A stretch of DNA of 64,000 nt from Penium margaritaceum (Eukaryota > Streptophyta > Zygnematophyceae > Desmidiales > Peniaceae), in assembly GCA_023375785.1 (NCBI GenBank), contig SZWC01001512.1, positions 118,349-182,348 of the forward strand. The letters are read 5' to 3'. The position numbers and the translations under genes were made by a program. The notes beneath the pieces were generated by a model, which had not been told where the DNA came from, did no database searches, and saw nothing but the letters and a program-made list of their open reading frames with translations. This document shows, one piece after another, positions 19,795 to 31,682 of this stretch; the stretch's first letter is position 1, and the number at the start of each line of letters is the position of its first letter.

Positions 19795-21226
19795 GGCTTT
19801 CATTGATGAGCATTTTGTGTACAAGCTGGTTGACATGTCCCCAAGCCGTAAAGCCATTCGGACAAAATGGGCTTTGCGTCGCAAGTGGAAGCCGGATGGC
19901 ACGCTAGACAAGTACAGGTCTGGCTTACCACCAAAGGCTTTGCATAGGTACTAGGAGTGGAATTTGACCAAGTATTTGTGAAGGTTGGCCGTTTCACCAC
20001 CAGTGACGCACTCTTTGGCATGGTTGCACAGCACAAGTGGGAGCTCCCCCAGATGGACATGAGCAATGCCTTCTTGCATGGCACACTCGATGGGGAGGAG
20101 TTGTACATGGTCCAGTCCCCAAGTTGAGGATGGCACTTGTCGTTTCTAGTGATTACGGAAGGCCCTCTATGGGCTCAAGCAGTCACTCAGGTGCTGGAAC
20201 GTAGAGATTAGTCACACCATATTGAAGGGTGGCTTGATGCGTAGCGTCACATATCCAACTCTCTTCTTCACCCAAGTGGACACCACCCTTGTCATCAGGT
20301 TTGTTTTTGTGCACGATCTGCTCATTGCATCCCTTGACCTCGCTGACGTCCAGCGTGTGAAGAATCTATTGTATTCTACATACAAGATGAAAGATCTTGG
20401 ACCTGCACAGGTGCTTTTGGGCATGGAGATCGAGCACAACCATGCCCATGGCATTCTTTGTGTGCATCAGGCAGCGTACATTCTGACATTGGCTCACAGC
20501 TTTGCCGACCTTCTACCCACCGTCTACAGTGCGTCCACTCCCATAACCCCAGACGGCAAGATCAAGCTAAAAGATCCGAATGTTGACACAATGGGTGTGA
20601 GTGTGAATGTGACTACTTTTCGTGTCATTGGGTCGGTCATGTTCCTTGCCACTACCACCCGACCGGACATGGCCTTTTCGGTGAACCTACTGACTCAGTT
20701 CTCTCAAGTCTTGCATTAGCTGCACCTAGTTCTAGTGATTCGTGTGGTGCGATACATTGTCTCCCCCCCCATGTCATGGATTGATGTTCCTCCACAAGCC
20801 GTTCGTGGTCGCCGAATGCTACACGAATAAAGACTGGACTAGGAGCGTAGATGGAAAGAGCCCCACTGGATGGATCTTCCTTGTTGGTGGCACAACTCTC
20901 TTGTTGCATAGTAGGAAACAAGGGTGCATTATATGCAATTCTTTAGAGGCAGAGTAAGGGCATTGGGTGATGGCACATGTGAGGGTGTGTGGCTCTGTCG
21001 TCTACTATGTGAGTTTCGTCAGCATGCATCGTCCATCACACAACATTATGACAATGAGAGTGTCATCGCTATTGCAGAAAATGATGGCACTCATCACACA
21101 TGCACAAAACACATCAATGTGGAGTATCACTACGTGCACACATTGTTGCATGAGGGCAGCATCCGAATTGTGTGGGTTAGGATCATGCGAGAGCTGGCTG
21201 AATTTTTTACCAAGACCATCAAGTGA
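19795..21226 (+). pseudogene. copia RT and RNase H of element C
   Basis: RT begins YKLVDMSPSRKAIRTKWAL in the long open frame ending at 19,954. After a frameshift it continues with VKVGRFTTSDALFGMVAQHK and MSNAFLHGTLDGEELYMV, then LYGLKQSLRCWN. A segment from 20,222 to 20,719 contains the palm motif as FVHD instead of YVDD, then DLGPAQVLLGMEIEH and ATTTRPDMAF. RNase H follows over two frames: CYTNKDWT with Asn (20,826-20,828) for the first catalytic Asp, NSLEAE, YDNESVIAIAE and TKHINVEYH, ending near 21,226. Both enzymes should be inactive. Confidence 0.88.
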
Positions 21227-21460
21227 TCATCTTTCAAAAGAGTTGTTAGTTTGATTGGTCTACATATGTGAGTGTATTGCCTTGTATCTATGAGCTCCCT
21301 TACCCTGTGCTACTTCGTGCATGCCGTCACTCTTTGTGTGCTCATCCTCACATTTGTGTGGACTTGTTGAATTATGGGAAAATGAGAGCATGGGGGAGCA
21401 TGAATTATGTCGTGCACTATCGATGGACTACCTATGCATGTGTGTGTACACTCTTGGGTC

Positions 21461-21469
21461 ATAGGGGAG
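21461..21469 (+). other. polypurine tract of element C
   Basis: ATAGGGGAG immediately precedes the TGTTGTG start of the 3' LTR, the plus-strand primer position. Confidence 0.78.
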
Positions 21470-22211
21470 TGTTGTGATGTGGAAATGAACTGTCTCATTT
21501 ATATGTGTTGTGACCTCTCGGCTGGTAAACATGCTCGTGCAGACAACTGACTCGATGGGCGTTGACAATGGCAAGTGCTGAGCGATGGAGGGGATGTCGC
21601 ATTGTTGTGAGAGGCTTGGCTTCCTTCTCCTTGTGTGGAGTCTCATACTTGGTAGCAGTGCATGTTCAGGTCCATCAGCAGCACTCACCATCACTCATGT
21701 CGTTGACAGTCATAGGCGGTTGCTCTGAGTAGCATAGGGTTTGCACAGCCATAACTCTCGTGTGTGATTTTTTTGGCTGGTTCTGAATGCACGACTGTGT
21801 TTGCAATGTGCATGTTTTGGTATGGTCCAGTTTCCTGGAAAAAACAGACGACGCCCGGGTTTGGGGCTGTCGGACCTATTGCAAGGCACACCAAGAACCT
21901 CACGAGCTGAGTAACAAGCCTCACAAACATGAGGGCCTAGGTTAGTGTTGGAGGGGTCTCTCACCAAACCTCATTCTTGCTGTCAATTTAGTAATTGCTT
22001 CCTTCGAGCTACAATTCTAGCGTTGACTCTGGCGCATGCACTTTGGAGAGACAAACCAGAACTCGCACACTTAGGCTGTAGTGCATCAGACAAAGGGGGC
22101 AGCATAACCGTTGATGCTTTGCATTGGCGGTAACGGCAAGCAATGAGTATGGGTTCTCACATGTTGCAGTAAAATATTGATTGTCTCAACCTACGAACTA
22201 GATAGGTTCCC
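21470..22211 (+). repeat. 3' LTR of element C
   Basis: It pairs with 13,310-14,103 but is about 50 bases shorter, lacking the stretch between the AGGGCTCAC-like block and GAGTAACAAGC. It ends near GATAGGTTCC; the last bases are uncertain. Confidence 0.87.
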
Positions 22212-22684
22212 TTTTTGTGCCAGAGACATAGTGACATAAGACCGCATTACAAACTCACCAAACTCAAAAAGGTGACTAACAATGGAGAGATCCTGCTATC
22301 AACTGCTTCATCATAGGAGAGATGTGGCGATGCCACAATGTAGTTGTGTGAATCGTCGATGCCATGACACGAGGAAAAGAGGCATTGACAGTATTTGTTC
22401 CTTTCCCATGCCTGTAACGAGCTCAGAGAAAATTGCGCGCTTACTTATGAGCAGTACTTTTTTTTGTGTTTCTTGTTTCTTTTCTGAGAGTGGGTACCCA
22501 GCACAATAAATGCTGCCGTATTTTTGTCCATCAGTGCACTTTGCAAGTTTTCTGGTTCTTTGCAAGGTGGTTCCCATCTTGGCTCCCTTGAGGGCCTGAC
22601 GGGATTGTGAGGCCGCTACACTCCCACTCTTTCTCTTACTTGTAGTCTCATACCAACACTGTTGCTAGTGATTCATTCTTTTCC

Positions 22685-23260
22685 ATGCCTACTACTCACT
22701 TTTGTGAATTGTTTGCAGCGTATCTTCACCTTTGCCCTCTCTTGTATCAGACCTTTTGTCTCGCCATGAGAAGGTTCCAGGACAAGAAATTGGCGGAAGT
22801 TTTTGGCACCACACAAGGACCCTACTATCCCACACAACCTAGGGCCACCGACCACTCACCTGCAACCTCCAACCTCTCACATGCGGAAAACACCTCGTGT
22901 TGTCCCATCTTGCTTGCTGCTCCACTTGTACTTTTGGTATTCATAACAACAACAAGCCAAGCAACCGCCACGCATCAACTGGACGACATCCGCATGAGTG
23001 TCAGCAGCACAAATGTTTTCTTAGCTCCCATCATCCTTGAAAATGTTCTCATAGTGGACGACCAGCCACTAGAATGGCAGGAGGGAAGGAGCAGTTGCAA
23101 GCTAGAAACACCAACAAGTTACATACGGCTTGTGCAGCCAGGTCACAATGGACAAACATCCACTCAACAACAAAGAAGCAACACACCCGGCATCAGTCAA
23201 ATAACCAGTTTGGTGAGCAGTTGTCAAAGACCGGTTACAACAGCAAAAACTAGTCCATGA
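22685..23260 (+). other. unassigned open frame, 191 codons
   Basis: An open stretch begins MPTTHFCELFAAYLHLCPLL and ends at TGA near 23,260. It contains a hydrophobic segment (CCPILLAAPLVLLVF) and a Thr/Gln/Ser-rich tail. I see no recognisable domain. Its position upstream of a gag-like remnant on the same strand suggests retroelement debris, but it could equally be chance. The flanks 22,212-22,684 and 23,261-23,656 show nothing recognisable. Confidence 0.2.
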
Positions 23261-23656
23261 CAAAGGAACATTCCATCAATAGCTAGTCACCGTTTTTTTA
23301 ATATGATGTGTTGAACACCAAGAAACGACCTCCAGTAGGGACCGAAAGACCGTAGTCACTGATCTGTTGTCGCCCTACTTAGGGACGGTCTAGAAATGAC
23401 GAAGGCCTGGGTATTACATCGGTCGTTATGCCAACTAGCACAAAACAATTAGCAAAATTAGTCGTTCCCAACAGTAATAGCAGTACTCATCACAACTCTA
23501 TGGAACTCTCAATCGGTAACCATGTACAGTATTAACAAGAACATCATCAAGTCATACACCCGCTTCTACTCTTTTTTGTAGCCACATAGGCACAACTATA
23601 GAAGAAGGCGCCATTGTAAAATGTAGATCATCATTCCATCCCTCACACTCACCACA

Positions 23657-24550
23657 GTGCCGGTAGCTACCTTTGTTGCTGCAAATGCCACCACAACTGC
23701 AACCACTGTCATAACTGCACTCGTAGCCTGTGCCACTAACATGCTATGTCATACTCCAGCTAACCCTGTTGGTGCCTATGACCTGATTTGGCATCTCACA
23801 AATCTCAGAGGCCATGTTGTTTATAGTTTGCCCACTATGCAGTTCAATGAGATTCCAATGCAAGCTAACAAGACTATAGATGCCTATAAGGAATTTTGTC
23901 TCCATTTGTGTAATCCTGGCACATATACAAACAGAAAACTCCAGACTTTCCTCTCCATCGTCAATAACCTCCTTTCAAAACCTTACGAGATATCTTCCAA
24001 AGTTAAAGCATCTGAGTTTGAGCACCTTGCAGATAACATAGTTCCACAAAAAGCGTCCCAAGCCATCGGCACCCTATGGGAGTTCACCTTTTTGTGGCAC
24101 ATAGTCGTTGAGTACTTTGCATAAGAAGTAGGTGTACCGTGGGGTGGTTCTAGGTAGCACAACAGCATCACCCATCTCTCCACCCTCCTCCTCTTCCACC
24201 TCCTCTTACTCCATGCCTACCACGTCCTTGGTAACTTATGGTTCAGGGGGCAAGGGAGGGGCCATGGCAAAGGTGGAAAAGGCAAAGATAAGCGTTCTTT
24301 AGTGCACTCATCTTCCTTTCCCCCATGGTCAATGATTTTTTGGAATTGTGGTACGAATAGATTTTTTCTCATAAATTTTCAAAATGCCCTCAATGATTCT
24401 TGTTTGGCCTCCCCCATGCACTCGCATTGGGCCCAAAACACAAAAAACATCATGCTTGTACCGATTATCATATCCTCACCTCCTCATGCCTCCTCTTTCT
24501 GCCATTTTTGGTCACTACCAATCGAACAATTGCTTAATCCACTATAGTTG
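23657..24550 (+). pseudogene. gag-like remnant (copia type) with degenerate knuckle
   Basis: An open frame of 155 codons (23,657-24,124) reads AYDLIWHLTNLRGHVVYSL, IPMQANKTIDAYKEFCLHL and RKLQTFLSIVNNLLSKPYE. The spacing and residues resemble the capsid-like gag domain of copia elements (W-x-x-L…, I/V-x-x-Y…F, LL…LP-x-Y). Downstream at about 24,240-24,400 comes a basic Gly/Lys stretch (GGKGKDKRS) and FWNCGTNRFFLINF, which looks like a zinc knuckle with its first Cys and His replaced. No protease or pol follows in 24,551-25,440, where I see nothing recognisable. Confidence 0.42.
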
Positions 24551-25444
24551 TACGTGATTCCCTCACTACCTGTGGCGTTGGTCTCCTTCCCATGGGGTTC
24601 TACCTCATTCAATTCTACCCTCTTGGTCATACATGCTGCTTTCATCGCTATTACCTCGTGGAGGGGCTAATTAGTCTTCTAGCATGATGATCACATCTTA
24701 GTCTCGTAAGGATGAGTGTCACTACAGATGTCTTCATGACGAGGGAGGTCAAAGTGTTGTCGGCGGGTGTGGGTCACTGGAACCCTTTATGAAAGTTTTT
24801 TCCATGTGTCTGGGGAGTCCTACCTGTTGATGATGTATAGGGGATTGAGAATTTGCAGTGTAGTACCCACAAAAGCCATGCCAAAGCCTTACAATGGGGT
24901 GGAAAAAGTCTCATGGAATTCCATGACTATTTGACCACAACATGACTAGTTCAAGAATCATTTCAAATAGATACAAGGCTTTGGCTTGAGGAGACTTGTC
25001 TCCTTGAAAAATGACACACATACCATATTGGTAAGTCAACTAGAGTGTTTTGTGAATTATAACATAGGTTTTTCTACATTTGTCCAACATTCAACATCAG
25101 TGGAAGTATCGTCGAGTCAACAAACCATGAGTGATGATACTTGAAGTTTTGTTCGGTGTCATCTTTTTTTTTGCTGCGTGCTATTCATCGAGTGGTTGAC
25201 ACCTTTGCTATGGAAGTGATGTACGGAAATGACTTACAACCAAGTTTTTCGTGTTGGTTTACACTAGGTTAGTCTACGTAGTCCTTTTGCGTCAAATAAT
25301 TGATCATTGCAAGCACTTGGCATAGTGTGGTGATAGAAATAACAAGATCATGTCACACACCTGAATTTGATCTATTCTTCGTAAAGAAGTCTAGGTTGAT
25401 GTTGACATAGGACAAGTATATCTCTTAAATCTGCCTCCTCTAAA

Positions 25445-26513
25445 AGACATAATAAAACTGGAAAAATGCGGATGTGCGTTGATTACCGAGCGTTGAACGA
25501 CATGGAGATCAAGAACAACTACCCTCTACCTCGAGCAGAAGAGCTTTTTGACCAACTGCATGGAGCAAGATTTTTTAGAAAAATGGAGCGGCTACTACCA
25601 AGTTTGCATCGTCGATAGGGATGTTCCTAAAATTCCCTTATAATCATGTTATGAGCACTTTGAGTTCACATTTATGCCGTTTGGACTTACAAACACCCCC
25701 ACAACGTTCATGGCAGCGATGAACATTTTTCCTCCATACCTCGTCAATTTTGCCATGGTATACCTTAATGACACCTTCGTGTACAGCCAAGTCCCAGAGG
25801 ATCAGCGACGAAATCTCCGACAGGTACTCGAGGTCCTCCAGTAGGAGAAGTTCTACGGGAAGCTCTCAAAATGTGACTTTGGTCAACGATGAATCGAATT
25901 TCTTGATCACATCATCGGCGGTGGACGGATATCCATGAACCCAAAAAGGACATCCGCGGCGGTAGATTGGTAAAATCCAAAAAAGTCCGTGACGTACAAG
26001 TTTTTATTGGGTTTTGCAACTGTTATCAAAGGTTTGTGAAGGATCACTCTCGGGTGCCAGCGCCTCCTTCCGACGTCACCCGCAAAAAGTGCAAGTGGAA
26101 TTGGGGACAAAACGAACGAGAAGATTTTGCATTTTCATTAAAGCTCTGACCTCAATGTCGACCCTTTGATTGGCATACCGAATGGCTGACTACATCACGG
26201 CCACATATGCCTCTGATCGTACCATCACGACCGTCCTCCTGTAAGAGAACGGTTGAGGAGAACAGCCCATTGCGTGCATGTAGTGGAAGCATTACGGGGC
26301 GGAGCTCAACTATTCATTCATGATAAGGAAATTCTCACGGTAATCCATGCCTTCAAAACCTGGCGTTGTTATTTGAAGTGCCGCAAATACATGGTTCGGA
26401 CGGATCACCACGCCCTCAAGTATCTGAAAACGCAGCCGAGCCTCAGCCAAAGACAAACTCAATGGATGGAGTTCCTCGAGTCCAACTTTTACTACAAAGT
26501 TGAGTATCGCCCC
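25445..26513 (+). pseudogene. Ty3-type RT and RNase H fragment (opposite strand to F1)
   Basis: RT blocks on the + strand are [59 protein letters not shown], and the palm motif MVYLNDTFVYS with Asn (25,767-25,769) for the first Asp of YLDD. Then come KCDFG and the connection region. RNase H reads DYITATYASD, GAELNYS, FKTWRCYLKC, VRTDHHALKYL and QWMEFLESNF, ending at VEYRP near 26,513. There are multiple stops and a frameshift around 26,290. Beyond about 26,515 the sequence belongs to the minus-strand element F1, so the boundary is an orientation switch. The family is the same as F2 and F3. Confidence 0.85.
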
Positions 26514-26514
26514 A

Positions 26515-28017
26515 CCCTTCGCGTTCATTCTAGACAGCGCCCCTCTTCCAGTCAACTTGCTGATTTTGCTAGTAGAGAAAATCTTACAAGAGGATCACCT
26601 CGTAGTCACTCATTAGGCACGATCTCTAGATGGTAACATTCTGCAAATTTCTGATTTGTAGCCGTAATGACTGCTTTAGTTAGCAGATGCAAAGTTGTCT
26701 TTTGATGTATTCCCCTTCAAAAGCTCCATGTTTCTTCTTGAAAGCTAGATTTTTCACCAATTGATCGGATACAAAACTGTGAGATGCACCTCCATCAGGT
26801 AACGCCGGCAAAGTTTTTTGACTTTTGCAACCCCTCGGTTGTCCTTTCAGTGTTATTGTAGGCTGGTCGTCCTCATATCCCTTCGCCGTTTCCCGGCTCT
26901 TCTCCTCCTTTTTGCTTTTTTCTGCTGCTCCCCCCCCCCCCTTTTGGTTTTTCCTTGGGCAATTCCTTGCAATTTGTCCAATGTTTTTGCAGCCGGAGAG
27001 GGTCCGTAGATCCCCTTCTTGTTCGATGGCGTTGACCTCCATGGGAGTCGAGTTCTCTGAATTCTGAGATCGATGCCCGTTTCTCTAGTTTAGTTGATGT
27101 TTTGAGCGTCAGCCATAGGATTCGTTGAGCTTTTAGTTGAAACCCAGAGATTCGATGCATTCAACATTTGCAATGATCTGCAGCAAATCGTTAGTGATGT
27201 CGTAAATTTTGAATGCTCAGCGAATATCTCGCTTTACGCTGTTATAGTGAAAAAAGAGCTCATCCTCTGTGAGGTTGCTCAAGGTGAACATTGCCACGTT
27301 GGAAACCTACTTTAGTCGTTGCAACCGGTAGCAAACAATTGTTTTCTTGTTTAGCTTGCCGAAGCAAGGGACAAGTGCCTGGGTGAACTCACGCTTGTTA
27401 GACAGGGGACTTATTGATAATTTCAAGGCTGGGTGAAGCTGTGTGATAGATAGTATGCCTACTACCAACGATGCAGAAGCCATTGGATCAGCACCTTTGG
27501 CTACCTTCTACCGTTGGATGTCACTGGAGTCAGCCGATCAACTCAAATTCATGCTTCGTACAAACAAGGCCACAAGGTTTGTCTTCTGTTCATCCGAGTA
27601 AACCCAAACAACTGTGAAGTATACCCCCAATCTTGTTAGGAAGATCCTGACCATCGGCCCTTTAGAATCTACTGAATCAAACGGCTCCAGAAGTCTTGGA
27701 CAAAATGAGGTCTTAGGGATGTGAAGTTGATCGATGATGACTGCTTCTCACGCTTTTGCATCACGGATTTTGGTGGTGTACTACTGCCGTTCTTTGACAA
27801 GTGTCTGTTGAAATGCTTCCATCTGCGCCAACCGGCCAGTCAACTTTGCGATTTTGTCTTGTGTCATTGATGGAGTTGTATTGGTTGGTGGTGCAGGAGA
27901 AATTGGCATGTCAGGCATGCTGGACTCCAGATTGGTTGCGCTAGTCGATGTGCCAGCCATCATCCACTACCCTCCCTCGATGAGGTTGAAGGTCCTTTGT
28001 AGGGTGCCTTTGGCCAT
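26515..28017 (-). pseudogene. Ty3 gag and protease of F1
   Basis: Gag starts at the ATG at 28,017 (MAKGTLQRTFNLIEGG, then a TAG). It continues GTSTSATNLESSMPDMPISP and SMTQDKIAKLTGRLAQMEAF, which match F2 and F3. The middle part (about 27,060-27,780) is scrambled by frameshifts. A CCHC-type knuckle reads CKNIGQIARNCPRKN near 26,950, with Gln-Ile in place of Gly-His. The basic linker KGGGGAAEKSKKEEKS follows, then the protease core PDGGASHSFVSDQLVKNL near 26,770. A degenerate stretch (LMSDYEVILL, then QQVDWKRGAVSRM) matches F2 down to about 26,515. Confidence 0.8.
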
Positions 28018-28185
28018 CGCTAGTGCCTTTACTGGTTACCATTGCTATCGCTGTGTACGCTCCCTCCGTGCTCCGACTTTGTCGCGAGGTCTGCGAACTT
28101 TGTGTCGGTGAAGATGTGCTTAAAGACAGGTGAGAGTCTTGAGTTGATGTCCAAATTAGTCTTCTGCCCTGCCCGAGCTTTTGCG

Positions 28186-28196
28186 CTCCGATACCA
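28186..28196 (-). other. primer-binding site of F1 (tRNA-iMet)
   Basis: The minus strand reads TGGTATCGGAG, one change from the initiator tRNA-Met site, two bases inside the 5' LTR end. Confidence 0.78.
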
Positions 28197-28198
28197 AG

Positions 28199-28744
28199 TG
28201 TTACGTCGGCCGGGAGTGAAGTGCTCCACACTTGAGATTGGGGTTCGTCACTTTTCATGAAAGTGGGGTCAGATGGGTGCTTGTGAGAAGTGGGAAGAAT
28301 ACTTCGGTGTTGTGAGTGCCAAAACTTGGCAACATATACAAAAACGGCGAGTGTAAGAAAACGAGGCTTTTTCAAGCCGTTTGGGTTCTCGGCAGTTCGC
28401 ACGATGCAACGCCGTGTCTTGATTTATTGGTTCAAGAAGTCCCTGGTGGGTTTGGCAGGGGGCTTCAAGATCGAATTGAGGGTCTGAGAGGCTTGTCGAA
28501 GTCACATGAAAGAACTTTGTGTGTAGTCCCGACACGTTGAGAGTCCTCAAGAATATGTTTTAACGACTTTTGCAAGTTACCTGAAAAGTGGTTGTCATTA
28601 CGCGAGGATTTTGAGGTATTCCTGGGAATTCCCTTCGAGCATGGAGAAAGTTCTTGTGACAAATTTGTGATGTATGGCAAAAGCGACGGAGCCCAAATAA
28701 GGCCGCGTCTGGGTCTGGGCCCGGTGTGTGCCATCTGCATAACA
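28199..28744 (-). repeat. 5' LTR of Ty3 element F1
   Basis: On the minus strand the LTR starts TGTTATGCAGATGG and ends CGTAACA, 546 bp. It shares blocks with the LTRs of F2 and F3 (GGACTTCTTGAA-like, GAACACGGCGTCGCA-like, CCACTTCACTTTC-like). No second LTR for F1 was found. Confidence 0.82.
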
Positions 28745-30525
28745 CCCTCCTATCTTTGAGTCTTCTTTGAATACTTGAAATAATGGAATGCTCTATGTTT
28801 GTTGGACAAGCAATTTATGTCTTGAAAAAACAGTTTAAAACATTTCGTTTCTCGTGATTATTGTATTCCAGTGATTTGTTGTTCAAGTGTCCATACCCAT
28901 GCTTTTCCATTTTATTGATGGAGATGATGATGCTTCTAATGTTCTTTTACTTCACATTACATTGGGAAACATGCTGAATCACATGCACGTGAACCTTCTT
29001 GGGTTAGAGCAGCTAGTTCACTATCACTTTATGTGTTCCACATGGGTTGAGTAGTAATTCATGGTGTGCATGTTTTGAAGGAGTTTCCTCTTCTTTTTCC
29101 ATCAACGATTGGTCCTAGAGACGTGCTTTGCCAAGCCTGTTATCTTGGGTGTGATTATTGGTTTGTACACAATTTCATGCACAACTACAACCATTCGACG
29201 CATTGACTAGGATGACTTGACACTCTTCCGCTCTCCATTTCACGACAACGTTACTAGCAAGTTACTGTAGCACAATTTCATGCACGGAATGAAAAAGTGA
29301 TATGGTCCCTTCGGTACATCGATGTTGAAAGGCAGACTTGCATTGACTACATAGGCGTATGTTTTGTGGGTTCGTCATCATACCCCGGCCATTTCACATC
29401 ACTGGCATGGTAGAAGCACCATGTGCAGGCAAGTCTTTAACCTTGGAGGCGCTCATGTCCGTGTTGATTTTGGTCATCAGACGAGTTAATCTTCAGTGAA
29501 TGGTATATCGAATATACAATTGCACTGGGAAAATGTCCAGACCAATCCAGCTGTGGGGCTATTCCAAATGTGTACGTAGAAGCGATTAAGACAGTGGTGT
29601 TCCTTCTCCTACACTTCCTTAGCAACACTCTTTGCCTACACCCTTGCTGAACCTCCACGATCTAGGTCTGTAAGAGTTGCTTAGTTGGCACCGATGTGAG
29701 TGGGATGAAGATTGGTGGCAATGATGATGGAATTTAAGAATATGCTCATCCTTACATGGAGCCTCTCCATGTTGTTATGGAAATTGTGTTTTTTTCCCTC
29801 ATGCCTTTTCTTATAGTAATTGAAGTGGTTTTCTAGTAGAGGTATTTTTTTTTTCATCTTACATCACATCTTTCCACTCAATTTCCTCTCTCATGCCTCT
29901 TATAAGAGCCTTATTCAGAGAATACTACTCGGGCAACCAGCAAGCACAAAGAAGATAATGATGGCCTTGTTGGAGGCCAAAGGTTTTCCAACATGGACAC
30001 ATATCGCTCGTCAGCAAAACACCATGTGTATGCCTATCATTCAATCCTTTATTGGATGTGTAATGAGACTCATTACATTGAAGTTCATTATGCAAAGGAA
30101 AAGTACAAGGGGTATGCTTGGACAATGAGAGGTATATTATTTTCCAAGATGGAAGCTGTTGAGTTGCACAAAATCCTCAAAGGTCATAAGTGCGCACCTT
30201 CCATTAGACCTGGAAGCTCTCTTTGGTGTTCCAGGCTCATTACCAAAAAAACAAGGTCCAGCAGGGCAAAGAATCCTATAACACAAGCGGCGGTCCAATC
30301 AACCATCATCGAGGAGCAAATCCAACATTGAAATTTTGTCTACCACGTTGTATCTAGCTCTATCTCTCATTCATACCTAAGAGCGTGGACTAAAGAAGCG
30401 CACGTGCTTGAGGTTTCCTACCTGTGAGGATGATGTGATAGTGGTCATGTTTTGAAAATCTCTCCCATGTAGGCTGTTTCTCTGTACTAATAAGGAAATC
30501 ATCTTTACCTATGCATTTGAAATAG

Positions 30526-30560
<35 letters not shown>

Positions 30561-31682
30561 CATACACACGTAGAGTTCTTAAACTGGACAGGGTTGGACA
30601 TGTAAAGTGGGTTTTTTTTGCTCCAATGTGTACGTAGACGGGTGTGGAATTTCCTGGTGCATTATCACAATGTACAACACTTTCTTCAAAAACAAACACA
30701 AGGAGTTCGTACTAATCACATGGTTGTTTGGTGTGAATGACCACAAAATCCCATGGATTGGATGCTATAGTTGAAGAAGAAGCCTCGTGAATGTAGTACT
30801 TCTTATACATCTCCTTTTCATACCCCACCACAAGCTCATGTGGTTTCATAATCGTTGATGCCACAAAGATGGGGCTCAAGAAGGTGGTACAATGTCACCT
30901 ACTAGGTGGCATGTACAACTTCTGTACATGGTACATCCAAGAGATCGTGGCATACATCCAGATAGTTGCCCATTGGGTTTGGATGGTGGCCCATACACTC
31001 ACGGTTGACTGATACCATCGTGTCGTCCTTCTATAGATAGCTTGCACAAGAGGAATATCATCCCATGGCTGGAATGTGGGGCATACGACTAGACAAATGG
31101 ACCACAATTTACTACAGGTTGGGACATTAGGGGGATGGAATTCCTAACACAAGAGAGAGCATGAATGCACGGCTAGCACATAAGTGGAGTGTGTATCCCT
31201 TTCTTTCCTTCGTTGACGTGTATACAATATCACGTATGCACTTATAGGGAACACTGTGTCGGCTCCTACTAAGAAGTGATTACGTAGCACAAGTGTTCTT
31301 TTGGACTACCATGTGAAGAATGAATGCCCACACACGGCCACAATGCACGGGCCTTCCATTGTGTTGGCCTATCACAAAAGTTTTGTGACTTTGAGATGTG
31401 GCATACGTAGTCTTGTATTTCTGGCACACGAATGCCTTCATGTTAGAGCTCCATCAGTATCTTTAATCTAATCTAATGATAGGCAGGTGATGATGGCGTG
31501 GAAAAGGACATTTTGCTACCCTATGCCAACCATAGTAGATGACAATGTCACTCAAGAGCTTGTACGGTGGCTACAACTAGGATAAAGGATGGGTGCAAAC
31601 CTCTAGTCAATACATGTGTTAAACAATATCCTATTCATGAATGCTACTTCATTTGCCCTTGACATGGATGCAAGATGCACTC
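28745..31682. other. AT-rich stretch without recognisable genes
   Basis: I see no conserved protein motifs on either strand. The longest open frame (29,820-30,128, 102 codons) has no recognisable domain. One (CA)n tract lies at 30,529-30,558. Confidence 0.6.
30529..30558 (+). repeat. (CA)15 microsatellite
   Basis: An uninterrupted CA dinucleotide run of 30 bases, followed by a degenerate CATACACAC tail. Confidence 0.95.

Larger units (their letters stand above)
13310..22211 (+). mobile_element. copia element C, complete but decayed LTR retrotransposon
   Basis: About 8.9 kb on the + strand. It contains a 5' LTR, initiator tRNA-Met primer site, an exceptionally long leader with a (TG)n tract and a GCA-rich tract, gag, protease, integrase, RT, RNase H, polypurine tract and 3' LTR. 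The LTRs are clearly diverged and differ by an indel of roughly 50 bases, so this is an old copy. No clean target duplication was found. All genes carry stops, and at least one frameshift splits RT. Confidence 0.9.
26515..28744 (-). mobile_element. Ty3 (chromovirus-type) element F1, 5' half
   Basis: On the minus strand, from right to left: 5' LTR (28,744-28,199), primer-binding site, gag, zinc knuckle, protease, then an abrupt switch near 26,513 to the opposite-strand RT-RNase H fragment. Integrase and the 3' LTR are absent. The gag and LTR sequences are close to those of F2 and F3, so all three are one family. Confidence 0.85.

Noticed and set aside
22212-22684. Continuation of minus-strand element E to the right of element C
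   Set aside because: E's RNase H and RT should reappear on the minus strand after C, but no such motifs are readable there.
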